64,000 nucleotides of DNA from Paramacrobiotus metropolitanus (Eukaryota > Tardigrada > Eutardigrada > Parachela > Macrobiotidae), in contig NW_026570309.1 of the NCBI RefSeq assembly GCF_019649055.1, positions 248,001-312,000 on the forward strand, read 5' to 3'. Below the pieces are notes generated by a model, which ran no database searches, was not told where the DNA came from, and worked only from the letters and a program-made list of their open reading frames with translations. Numbering within the stretch: position 1 is the first letter of the stretch; every line of letters begins with the position of its first letter. Positions 51,590 to 62,940 of this stretch are shown here, piece after piece. Made by a program: the position numbers and the translations under genes.

Positions 51590-52265
51590 TTAGTCAAGGA
51601 TGATGTCAGCGACGAAACTCTTGCACTGCTCATCCCCATCACCAGGAGCGCATCCTTGTCCCAGCTGCATGTCTTCCAGAAGAATAAGATAATCAATGGG
51701 GTGAGCATGCAGTGAATCCAGTAAGGCCTTTATCGCGTCCTTTTGCGGCACGATTTTATCCGCGGTGTAGGAAACAGTGTATTTGACCAGACGACCTCCG
51801 TTAATCGTCTTGTCTTCTGTCAGCTTGGTTTTAACATTCTGTACTTTCGTCGGGCTCAGTAGTTTATCTGCAAATACATAGTGCACAAAAATGATTCCCT
51901 TAACACACTGGTTCCCTGTTCCTTCTGCTCCTCTATAAGGAAGCCAGGAATTTAATGTTGCAGTTCACTGAACATAACATAACATAAGGAAGATTTTGGC
52001 AGTATTGTATCGTTTTACCTAATGCCGATTTCCATCGTGTTCCCAGCGCGTTGAGGACCTCAGTGTTCGTGTGATTGGCCATGGACAAAACCTTATGATT
52101 AATAACATCTTGCTTGGCTGCTGTAAATAAAAAATCGAAGTAGATAGCTTTTTGATTAATATTATGTATAATTTTGTGCAAAACTGACGCATTCAATCAA
52201 CATGCACCTTCGCTCGGTGTTCCTGTAGCAGCTATGATTGCAATAATCACAATATACCCCAACAT
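51590..52265 (-). CDS. Small secreted protein of unknown function
   Basis: Three exons, 52265-52208, 52120-52019 and 51867-51590, join in phase 1 each time to give 145 residues. The N-terminus MLGYIVIIAIIAATGTPSEG is a convincing signal peptide. The mature part has an N-glycosylation site (ANHTN), a Lys-rich middle (VQNVKTKLTEDKTINGG, LVKYTVSYTADK) and two cysteines close together near the end (GQGCAPGDGDEQCKSF), likely one disulfide. I recognise no domain. It lies antisense between PGRP-kinase copies 2 and 3; a functional link is only a possibility. Confidence 0.7.
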
Positions 52266-52269
52266 TCTG

Positions 52270-52855
52270 GTGGTCCAGGACAAGAGATACGAAGGAGAAA
52301 AAGGCAGAATGATTTTCTTTAAAAGATAAAAGTTAGGGTTTGGTGAAAAGGTCGGTATCACGGGTACGTATGCACTACGCAGTTATCATAATAGTAAATT
52401 ATTACAAGAATAGGGGTGCGCAACTTTGTAAGGCAAAGCTGAATTAATGGACAAACTTGAACATTACAGCCGGCAGCAAAACTTTCAAGATTTTCCACTT
52501 CAGCTTTTTCAATGTCCGGGGTAGGCTGGCAGTAGTTATGTAACTTACTGTGTTCTGTTATGCTGATCAGCGTGGTACGTATAGTTTTGGACGTATTGCA
52601 TACGCTTATTTGCACTATTTTTTGGTAGGAGAGTGAAAAAAACATCTGCACAATCTACCTCAACACAATCGCCATTAGCCTTCCTCCCTTTCCCTCGTAT
52701 CGGCTACAGCTAAGGGTGTAGAATACAGTATTATGGAACACTACTAGTACTTGTACTCTGTAAGTACGAGTAGCCGGGATTTGGTTTGGGTTCGTATAAA
52801 TATATCGAGTAACTTGGAATGTGTGCACGGCTAGCCGTTCCATTACTTGCACGAC
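52270..52855. other. Spacer between the secreted-protein gene and copy 3
   Basis: No exon recognised. It should hold the promoter of the minus-strand secreted-protein gene. Confidence 0.3.
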
Positions 52856-53040
52856 ATGTTTCTAATTTCATGGATATTACCAGCAATGGTTTCCGGCAGG
52901 TTAGTTGAAGAGGATGGCCGTTCAGACAGAGAATTATCGGTGACCCCGTAGATAATATTATTGCGTTGAGTACACTTCATGTTGATCGAACCGGAATATT
53001 TATCACAGGTAATGCTGATAACATGCGGATGATCTAGTTG
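52856..53040 (+). promoter_or_regulatory. Conserved upstream block of copy 3 with a possible signal-peptide mini-exon
   Basis: ATG 52856 opens 14 codons, MFLISWILPAMVSG, ending at GGCAG|GTTAGT (52899), which looks like a signal-peptide exon with a good donor. An acceptor GGCAAG|C at 53245/53246 would join it in frame to MTDCPG. TCGGTGACCCC follows at 52937-52947 and GATGATCTA near 53030. The aligned stretches in copies 2 and 4 are frameshifted or interrupted, so the coding reading rests on this copy alone. Confidence 0.4.
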
Positions 53041-53249
53041 TGGCCTAACAGAAATCCGGAAATTACCATTCTCGTTTGACTTAAAGCATTTTCATATTGT
53101 TAACCAAAGCATCTCAATTTGCGAGAAATTGCAGTACATATAACTAATATTTTTGACATTCAACCGTGCCAAAATTTTTGTCAGTATGCGCATTTGAGCA
53201 CATTTGTAATTAAATTTAAGAAAATGCAGTTTACTGACCGGCAAGCAAA

Positions 53250-56200
53250 ATGACTGATTGTCCAGGAGTGACTATTATTCCGCGGTCTGAATGGAACGCG
53301 CGGAATGCCACGTCCGATCTCACCCGTCTGGATCTTCCGGTTCCGTATATGGTGTTCAGAAATAGCTACACATCATCATGTTTCACTCTGGCGTCCTGTA
53401 AAACCACTGTTGCTGAGATTCAGAATACGCACATGGAAAACAATTTTTTCGACATACCATACAAGTATGTTTACTCTCACAGAAAACTTCCACAGACCAA
53501 ATTTTTTTACTGTACTCTGTACATGCGAATTTATCCCTTAGCGGCATGGGTTACGTTAAACATCCCTAGTTGACCGTTAATTAAGCGCCTCGGTTTACAG
53601 GCGATATTACGTACATCTAGCTTTGGACTTTGGAAAACTTTGGAAAACACAGAGCAGAAAGATCTGGTTGCGGTCAAATGTCATTGTGCAGCGTTCGAAC
53701 AGAAAAAATCGCATATGTGAATACGAGTACAGATACAGTACTATCTGTAACTGCAGAATTTACTGCAGTACTTACTGCAGAATTTTTGTTTCACATACAG
53801 AGTAGTGAGCAAAAATAGTTCTCTTACCCCTAAGTAATTATGCGATAAGGTTAATGCTCACCGTCAAATGACTTTGAGCCAATAAAATTCTCGATCAGAC
53901 TAGAACAGCGCCGCCGCGAGAGTACTGTACCGCAAAAACGCCACCAGTCTTCCAAATACCGACGGTGTTTAATCAGAACCCGTTTTAGCCAGCTGCAAAG
54001 AAATCAAAGGCAGAGAGATGTGTTTTTGTTTAGGAAGTGAAGATCATGAGTTTATGTACGTTGCTGCCCGGGCGGCCAATGGCTTACTTCACTGTGCAAT
54101 GGAGAAAACCTACATTAACCAGTCAGCAGATGAAGCTGTTATTGCCTTTGACATCAACCCCCTGATCAAAGATTTCATATTGAATCCGGGTTTGCTGGGT
54201 TAGTGTGATGCTATCATTTTATTGTTTGTTCTTAATTAGCGTAAATTACCGGAGGTTTGAAGTACTGATAATTATGCTTACTGCGCCCGTAACTGCGGTT
54301 AAAACTTAAAAGTCTGTAGCATTCCCTGATCATCCGTGTATAAGACACAACCATTCCTCGAACCTCGAACTTGGTAAGAAATTCTTATACCCGTACCTAC
54401 GACTGATACTGTAGAACTCACGATTGACGATCGGATTTGACAAGAATAGACGAGAGAAAGAATAGGTAGACGAGTTTGGCATGACGTAAACGGCTACTGC
54501 AGTAGGGCGTTCGAAGTACCGCAAACCGCAGGGTAATGCTGCTAGGAAACGGCTGAATGTACCATGAATTTTGCAACAACAGCATTTACCGCAACGTTCC
54601 CTACAGCTTCATTATCCGCAGGTCAACCGACATTCTTGCTATTTCCGACAACCACAATGTATCGGTCTCCTTCGACGTCTTCTAATTCAAACAGCAGTTA
54701 CAACACTGCCACCAATGATTCTTCACCAATCATAATGGAACCGTCAGGTACGAGTACCGAAAACATATGGTCATACGAGTCTCATACCGTAATATTATAT
54801 GATTTGCAGTAATTAGGGGTGAGGTGGTGGCTGGGATTGCTGCTGGATTTGGTGGTTTAATTTTATTGGTTGTCCTAGTGGCGATTGTGTGCCTCAAGCG
54901 GCGCAACCAGCAAAAGGTCAGCTAATTGCATGTGCTGCGATAATCGCAAGAACGAAATGCAGAATATTTTCTTGATAAGCAGAAACAAGATTATCGACCG
55001 GCTATTCGCAAAATGGTTCCCGAAAATCTGATTGGCTACTATGAAATTCCCCGGTGGTCTGTTGGATTGCGTACGTGCCGTTTTCCCAGCCGTGTAAAGC
55101 GTTCTCCGATGTATGCTGTAGAAAGTTATTACATGCATGATTCTTGCAAATCAATAGGCGACGTTTGCCTGGGAACGGGGCAGTATGGAACGGTGTACAA
55201 AGGAGTCTTGCTGGACAACAAATCACGCAAAGCGCAGCTGAGCCGATTATCCGAGAGCCGTTCGGTCGCGGTTAAGATGATGCGTGAACAGCATCCCGAT
55301 GGGCACATGCATTCTGGCTTCCTTCAGGAAATTGGCATTCTGATGAGAGTGGGCCGACATGTGAATATCGTCAACTTAGAGGGTCTTGTTCTCAAAGGTC
55401 AATGGAAGTTTGAATCAAACTAATAGTCTATCAATGTTTGCTTTATTATTTTCACTAGCTCATCATAATTACATTTTCAGGAAAGCTCCTCATGATAATG
55501 GAATACTGCGACCTGGGATCTCTCGAAAGTTATCTCCGAAAGATAAGAGCGGAAGGGTGCGATATTCAGAGCATTGACATTACTGAGTTAATCAGCATTG
55601 CATACCAAATAAGCCGCGGAATGGAATTTCTCTCTTCGAAAAATGTCATTCACCGCGATCTGGCGGCTAGAAATATCCTTCTGAATGCTTCGAAAACTGT
55701 CAAAATTGCCGATTTCGGAATGGCGAGAGAGCAACCTGAATACATCTTGGAAAGGGAAAAGGTTAGCTGGTACAAACAGCACTACGTGCGCTTTACGAAG
55801 ACAGTTAACCGCTTAAGGTATTGAGTTTTAGTTTTAGTTTAATCGCTCGAGTTATGAATAGGTTCCGCTCCCGGTTTGTTGGATGGCACCCGAGTCTATC
55901 ATTCCCGGCCGTGGTATCTTTACTACGCTCAGTGATGTGTGGTCATTTGGTGTTGTTCTGTGGGAGATATTCTCTCTGGGCGGTGCTCCGTATGCAAGCG
56001 AGTTTCCCACTGGGATCTGGTATTCACAGTTCTGTCTTTTCCTTCAAGAAGGTCAACGATTACATACGCCGGAATTGTGCCCAGAGTCAATGTACGAGCA
56101 TACTACCTGTGGTTGGGCTTTTCCTAAACATTTTACGTGCATTTTTTGACAGTGCGACACTAATGACTGCTTGCTGGCATTTCCACGCTGAGGATCGGCC

Positions 56201-56408
56201 GCATTTTTCCAGTCTAAGGCAAAGTATAGAAACACTGTTATCGATGGCGGAGCGGACGCGGTTCATTGGTCCCGATACGGAGAATGAGACACTTAATGAC
56301 TGCCTCAACATCCCAATTAATTGTTCCAGTCCATCTGGAATTGTTCCAGTTCCAGCTCATTCTTCGCCCGGATCTGACACTTCTAGTCAAATTGTTGTAA
56401 TGATTTAG
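53250..56408 (+). pseudogene. PGRP-domain receptor tyrosine kinase, copy 3, central PGRP exon missing
   Basis: Exon 1 (53250-53464) is [37 protein letters not shown]-like and ends in the usual phase. The exon for FLIGGDGS...GRGW is absent from the 570 bp that follow. The next family exon is 54034-54198 (GSEDHEFMYVAARAANGL), and joining it directly to exon 1 gives AAG TGA, a stop. The later exons are all intact: stalk 54583-54747, membrane helix 54810-54916 ([26 protein letters not shown]), 54983-55070, kinase 55158-55397 (GTGQYGTVYKG, SVAVKMM), 55481-55761 ([25 protein letters not shown]), 55862-56091 and 56153-56408. Either the gene is dead despite a conserved kinase, or a product without a PGRP domain is made, or the assembly dropped an exon. 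Confidence 0.75.
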
Positions 56409-56738
56409 CGAGACATAAAAACGCAGCATGTGCATGATGCCTATATTTTCAAGCGCTCGAATATGGCGGCTGTTCATAAGTGAAGCGTAAAACTTCTCCT
56501 AACTAACGACATACTATTGCAAGTGCTTCAATCCTAGGGTAGCCCAGTACGAGTATGAAAGCAGCTTCGTGCACACGAACACGTGCAAACCTCGTTCGCG
56601 GACCATGTTTTCTTTTTTGTGCATTTTGACAATCCAGAGTTTTTTTTGAATGAAAATCAGGAGATGAACGAGTACAGAAGTATATTATATGGAGAACACA
56701 AAATGAGGTCACTGCTCTGTTTTTTTTTTAAAATTTAA

Positions 56739-58404
56739 TTATAATTTACCGGCATACGAAATGTTTGCTACATTTCGCAACAATATCAAGATGTCGTCCT
56801 TCGATAGGCCTTTATTTGCCAGCTGATCCATAATAAGGACGTAAGTTATCATCCCGCCGATTAGCTACAAAAAACAGAAAGTAAAATTATTTCTCCATTA
56901 AACACTTTTGAAACTTTGGAAACCGTTTTTTTGGCAAAACGAATAACGCATCAGTATCCAACTTACGGTTGCCACGAACTGGCGGTTTACGGTGAAGAAT
57001 CCACCAACAGTGAACGCCACGCTAACGGAGCTGACCCTTCTGATTAAAAACCTAAGTATGGAATCATCGTTTGATGCAGCCGATGGTGCATCGGCTGCGA
57101 TATTTCGCATGGACTCTTTGATATTTTCAGCCTGAAATGACAAAAAAGGGAAATGCCATAATTCTGCCTGTACGTGCGCTGGAAAAGGGCAAAAAATGAT
57201 CATGCAGTGCAACACCCACTTAACAAAGCAGCGTGCACAATGTTGGTTCCCGTAGAGTTTGTACGCTGTCAACTACTCTGTACATATTTTTTGAAGACAT
57301 AATTCGATTTCTTTTCAAGAGCAGAGAATTAGCACGTCGGATGTTTAACTGCATAAAAACTCTCCGCCCCCTTTTCACAGCATATACACGTGCCCGACTG
57401 CCCGTACGTAACTTTTTACGTAATTACAGTATTTCATTTACCTGCTCTAGCATGTACACGGGTGTCCATGTGCCGAAAACAGCACAGAACACTAACGAGG
57501 AAAGATTTTGGACCACAACAAGTGCTCCAGTTCTCAAACGATCAATATACGTTAGCAGCGTAAAAATCTGATAAGCATACACCAGCAGCAACGTTAATGA
57601 TGACAGTTCACTCAGTTGGCGTATAATTCGAGAGAGATTCACATGATCATTTATGATGGCCTCGATTTCTGTCACCTGCTTTGCATTTATCAATTTGCTG
57701 TTGATTCTGCTGAAGCATACTCCAACCGTAAAGCAAATTACCATGGGGATCGATTGAATCAAATAGAACACCAAATCCATAATCCACTGGCTTACTAATT
57801 GAAAATCCTTAAAAAACCGCAGAGTGAGCGACGTTGTCGGCAGTCCATACCATCGACTCATAAACTGTAGAGATCCGATACGCGCTGCACCGCCCCAAAG
57901 GGTATCCACCATGTAGCCGGCACCAACCGCGTTACACGTATGTATGATTAGTGCGAAGAGAATGACAATGGTTTTATCGCGCTTCTGTAGGTACTTTGTG
58001 CAGAAAGGTCCCGCTTGACGAATTGCTGCTACGTAATCAGAGTAGACATAGTGGAAGTACGCAACGCTAATTAAGCGTGTAATTGTCCGCTGAAGATCGG
58101 TGAAGAAGCTGAGGAGAGCGCCCGTCTCACTGCTTAATTGTGATTGCGATATTCTTATATAAAATGCTCCAATCGTAGCCACATAATAAGTGGCTAAGAG
58201 GCTTACCGCCCAGATAAGATGGAAACTTTTCCATATTAGGGACAAATTTCTGGTACCCGGTTTTCGCAAACTGGAGAAGATGCCGTATCCTGCCAGAGCG
58301 CAAACGAGTAACCATGGTTTTATCAGCTTTTCCAAAAACGTTAGGGTATGCGTATATTTCCCGAGAAAATGGAGCACGTTATGCAAGCATTGCAGCTTTG
58401 CCAT
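56739..58404 (-). CDS. Gustatory-receptor-like seven-helix protein (7tm_7 type)
   Basis: Three exons, 58404-57442, 57131-56967 and 56864-56739, join in phase 0 to 417 residues, the usual size for insect-type gustatory receptors. About seven hydrophobic segments are visible (for example PWLLVCALAGYGIF, IWAVSLLATYYVATIGAFY, TIVILFALIIHTCNAV, IPMVICFTVGVCF, LTLLLVYAYQIFTLL, FCAVFGTWTPVYMLE). The last helix contains TYVLIMDQ, matching the TY-x5-Q signature of the family. The start is the ATG before AKLQCLH. Members are ligand-gated cation channels with an inside N-terminus. It lies antisense between PGRP-kinase copies 3 and 4. Family call is moderate because these proteins diverge fast. Confidence 0.7.
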
Positions 58405-59114
58405 AAAGAACCGCTGTCTTTTATAAACCAGGCAAAATCTGCTATAAAGCAAGATGGTGCCAGGCAATCGGCATTGTCAAAGCTCAGTTGTCTAGTTCTG
58501 TTTTATATAATATCAACATGATTGAAATTATATTAAATTGCTGGTAATCTGACAGAATGCCCATATTGTCAGTTATCTGCAAATCTATCTGGTTAACGCT
58601 TTCCCAAACTTGTATGTCATTGTCTTCTTGAAAGATGCTGAACTCACGGCAAATGAACTGCTTCGTAACTGTTAATGTCGACTGCAATGACGCACAGTAC
58701 TGTACTGTATTAGCAGTACTGCCAGTACAGATCAGATCATACATACATACGTACGTACTGTATGCTATATTCTCATAGCTAGAGCGTATTTGATTTTATG
58801 ATACAATAAAAGCATGCTGCATCCACTGCGTAATGTGTACTTAATTGAAGGACTGTAATTCTCACGAGAGCTTGTGTTGTGTTTTTGTGTTTCGATGAAT
58901 ACACAGTCAGAGTTCAAACTGAGTTCGCCAAAGGAAGCAAACTGGGTGCTCCCAGTTCAATTTGCTAGGCTTTACGGGCTGGAACAAAGAATTTCTTAGT
59001 TAAAAATGAGATTGTGGAATATGATACAACAACTATTTGTTTCCGGTTATGCCATTAAATTGTTGAATTGTACTCGTATCGCTTGCGAAAAGCGAGTAAT
59101 TTCCGGGTTGTGTA
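58405..59114. other. Spacer upstream of copy 4
   Basis: No exon recognised; a run of GTACTGTACTG-type words lies at 58690-58760. Confidence 0.3.
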
Positions 59115-59350
59115 ATGTTTCAAAGTTCATGAATACATGCGAGCAGTAGTGTTTTGATAAGTAGGTGTGTTCCAGGCTCGTTCAGGCGCTCATTCCGACA
59201 GAAGTTAATCGGTGACCCCGTTGCATAGCTGTAAAATGGTCAATGTGGGTTGGGTCGTGTCTGCGGTGTTGTGATATTTACAGTGAAGACAGGCAAAGTT
59301 ATCGCAGGTAATATGTAAAAGATAACGTGCGGAATGCGGATGATCTAATT
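59115..59350 (+). promoter_or_regulatory. Conserved upstream block of PGRP-kinase copy 4
   Basis: Aligned with the blocks of copies 2 and 3: ATGTTTCAAAGTTCATGAAT (an in-frame TGA follows after five codons), GCTCATTCCGACAG, TCGGTGACCCC at 59209-59219 and GCGGATGATCTAATT near 59335. It lies about 450 bp upstream of the PGRP ATG. Confidence 0.5.
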
Positions 59351-59562
59351 CTTGTTGATTATAAACCAAGACAGTATACGCTCGTTAAACTGGTTGAGCG
59401 GTTCTGGCTGGCTAACTGAAGTGCAATTTTAAATTCTGGAGAATGTATTAGTATTTTTCGCCTTTCAACCGCCGCATATTTTTGTCGCTATGCCACCTAT
59501 ACACATCTGGAAATGTAATTCTTATGGAATTGTGGAATGCTATTTAGTGAAGGACGAATAAA

Positions 59563-62500
59563 ATGACAGATTGTTCAGGAATTAATTTTGTTCGGCGTTC
59601 CGAATGGAATGCCCGTAACAACACAACCGAGCTCGTTATTCTCGATCTCCCGGTCCCGTATATGGTGTTCAGGCACACTAACACGTTACCGTGTGATACT
59701 CCGGCTTCCTGCAAAGCCGCCGTTGCTGGCATTCAGAATACGCAGATGGCAAGCAGCTTTTTCGACATTGCGTACAAGTATGCTTATTTTCATGCGTTAC
59801 GAATAAATTCCGGTATATCAAAGCTGTTTATATTCGTATGCGGAATGCTTGAATAATATGTGGTCACGTTAATCATCTGTAGTCGACAGCATTTGCGATA
59901 TGTGCTATGTTTGCAGTTTTGTAATTGGCGGAGATGGCTCGGTCTTTGAGGGACGAGGTTGGCACCATAAAGGATCCGTGACCCCAATGTACAACAGTAG
60001 AGCCATTGGTGTTGGTCTTATCGGTTGGCTCCAAACGAACGGTAGGTAACGCTTTAAAAAAAAAAATTTTGAAAGCCCGTCAGAATAGTAGTTGTGTGGT
60101 TGTACACACGATTCCAATAGTTGTAACCATCTTGCTCACAACTGTAACAGTCGACAACAGTCAAACCCCTTCGTTAATTTTCCCCTGTTTAAACGAAAAC
60201 TGGTTGCTTAACCGAAGCGCCTTTATTAACATTATTCTAGCCCGCTCCTTGCAAATCAGATGAATGTGCTTATCTTCAGGAAGTGAAAATCATGGATTCA
60301 TGTACGCCGCTGCCAAGGCGGCAAATGGATTACTTCATTGCGCGCTGGGGAATGGTTACATTAATCAGTCGGCTGATTACGCTGTTATTGCTTTTGACAT
60401 CAACTGGCTAATCAAAGGGTTTATACTGGATCCCGATTCGCTGCTCAGTTAGTAAAACGACATGTTAGTTTATACCAGTTGCACGGTTCATGTGCCGTGT
60501 GCGACATTAAATCGGAAAACTTTGTCAGCGTTGTCTGCAGATCCGTCGACATCAACGCTGACTACGACAGCTTCGCCATCAACAACCTACCGATCATCTT
60601 TCACTGTTAACCACACTCGTGTGAACAGCTCTTCACCAACCGAAACGGAACGGTCAGGTACGTATGGGATGGTACTTTAGGTTTCGATATCTTTATCAAC
60701 TAAGGAAGCTGCTGCTTCTCGGCGCATCTTTGAAGTTTTACACGATCTCCTGTTTCAGAACTAATTTCAAAAAAAGAAAAATAACGCACAAGATTGCTCG
60801 TAACGTGTATCTGAATGCATTGCAGCAATAAGTGGTGAAACGGTGGCTGGGATTGCTGCAGGATTTGGAGGCCTAATTTTGTTGGTTGCCCTAGGGGCAG
60901 TTTTGTTTCATAAACGGCGCAACCAGCTAAAGGTCAGTAGTGCATTATTCGCAATAGTTGCAACTTGTCCTGACGGCGTGTATACTGTTTTATTGAGCAA
61001 GCAAAGGATTACCGACCGGCTATCTGCAAACTGATTCCCGAAGGTGTGGTCGCTTACTATGAAATTCCGCGCTGGTCTGTTGAGCTGCGTACGTGCCCGC
61101 TTTCAACCCCATAAAACCGTTTACGTTTTAAAATTATGCGTTTTAAAAACTAAAAACCATAGCAATGAACTGTTGTCTATAAACAGGAGACGTTTGCCTT
61201 GGAACAGGGCAATGTGGGAAGGTTTTCAAGGGAGTATTACTTGATAACAAATCGCGCACAGCACAGCTGCGTCGATTATCAGAGAGCCGGTCCGTAGCTG
61301 TTAAGATGACCCATGAACAGCAGAGTGACGATACTACTACCCACACAAGTTTTATTGCGGAAATGAGTATTATGATGAAAGTCGGTCGCCATGTGAATAT
61401 TGTTAACTTGGAGGGTCTTGTTTTAAAAGGTCAGTCGCAGGAGAACGCATGTATAAGTGTAAACTGCACAGCTTGTGTCCATTTTTCGTGATTTGCTTAC
61501 ATTTACAATTTTACATTTATCAGAAAAGCTACTTATGGTAATGGAAAACTGCGAACTTGGATCACTCGAAAGCTACTTACAAAAGGTAAAAGCGGAAGCG
61601 ATTGATCTCTTGAACTTTGATGTTATGGAGTTACAAAGCTTCGCGCATCAAATATGCCGTGGAATGGAGTTCCTGTCTTTGAAAAGTGTAATTCACCGCG
61701 ACCTGGCGGCTAGAAATATTCTTCTCAGTGCCACAAAGATTGTCAAAATTGCCGATTTCGGAATGGCAAAAGAACTCCCGGAGTACATCTTGGAAAGGGA
61801 AAGGGTCAGCTTGCCATTAGACACAGAATACGTAACTCAGTAGTAAAACGATGCTCTTAAAGCATCTTAAAGCAGCTTAGTCTGGCGACCGCGCAGCTTA
61901 GAGCAGCTTACGACTGTTCATACCCAACCTGGGAAATCGAACCCAAGACATACAATCTTAAAGCCAGACGTACTACCAGCAGGCTATGGGCAGATTAACA
62001 TAAATTTGGTTTTATTATTTTTCCTACAGTAGCCAACTTATTCAGCGTAAGCTGATGAAGATACGTATCTTACCAGGCTAATGGAAAATTTTTTTGGTAC
62101 ATTTTGAAAATTCAGTGTAAGCTGATGAAGATATCTTACCAGGCTAATGGAAAATTTTTTTGGTACATTTTGAAAATTTTATACTTTTTTTGGTTTGATT
62201 TTAAGTTGTGCATTAGCTTAACGGTATCCCGTAGCATCTTGCAGCATTATTGTGCATTAGCACCAGCAGCAGCATTGCTCCGTGTACTGATAGCACGACT
62301 GTTTCTTCATTTTTATTCGTAGAAGCAGAAGTGTTACGCAGAATAATGCTGCGTCAAATTCTTGTTCGAAAGTAAACCTGTATATTATAGGTTCCGTTGC
62401 CGGTGTGCTGGATGGCACCGGAATCCATCATTCCCGGTCGTGGAGTCTTCACCACGCTGAGCGATGTATGGTCATTTGGCGTGGTTCTGTGGGAAATATT

Positions 62501-62940
62501 CTCCTTGGGCGGTATTCCATATGCTAGTGAGTTTCCTAACGGGATCTTCTACACACAGTTTTGCCAATTCCTTCAAGAAGGTCAACGACTAAGTATACCG
62601 GAATTATGCCCAGAATCAATGTAAGAGCCTTCCGGAGCGCGGTCGCCTGACTTTTTACGAATTTTTTACGCCTCTTCTTGACAGCGCGGTACTGATGACA
62701 AATTGTTGGTCCTTCCCTGCTGTGGATCGACCTGGTTTTTCCAGTTTAAGGCAAAGTATAGAAGCGCTACTGCCGATCGCGGACAGGAATCGGTATATTG
62801 CTTTTGATATGGAAAATGAGAAGCTGAACAACGGCATCAATAGCCTGGCCGATGGTTCCAGCTCAACCGGTTCTTCGCCCAGATTTTTGGCATCTGGTCA
62901 AATTGTCGTGAAGATCGATTTACCGGAAACCTCGCATTAG
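59563..62940 (+). CDS. PGRP-domain receptor tyrosine kinase, copy 4
   Basis: Ten exons: 59563-59777, 59917-60041, 60280-60447, 60529-60657, 60826-60932, 60998-61088, 61187-61429, 61524-61804, 62391-62620 and 62685-62940. They join in frame to 614 residues. [83 protein letters not shown]. Stalk: [17 protein letters not shown]. Helix: [18 protein letters not shown], then KRRNQLK. Kinase: [11 protein letters not shown] (Tyr to Cys in the Gly loop), [60 protein letters not shown]. The amidase His of the first motif is Arg and the late His/Cys ligands are missing. No signal peptide precedes MTDCSG in exon 1. The 586-bp intron before exon 9 is swollen by a SINE-like piece and a tandem duplication. 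Closest in sequence to copy 3. Confidence 0.87.
61925..61990 (-). repeat. tRNA-derived SINE-like or tRNA pseudogene fragment
   Basis: On the minus strand an A-box-like TAGCCTGCTGG and a B-box GGTTCGATTTC stand 33 bp apart. The B-box is flanked by arms CTTGG/CCAGG that form a T-stem, but the anticodon stem does not pair well. It sits inside the last long intron of copy 4 and continues into non-tRNA sequence, as SINEs do. Confidence 0.45.
62041..62178. repeat. ~70-bp tandem duplication in an intron
   Basis: TTCAG(C/T)GTAAGCTGATGAAGATA through TTTGGTACATTTTGAAAA occurs twice in a row; the copies differ by a 4-bp CGTA and one substitution. Recent slippage or unequal exchange. Confidence 0.8.

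Noticed and set aside
61925-61990. Functional tRNA gene
   Set aside because: Anticodon stem and acceptor stem do not pair; only the boxes and T-stem survive.
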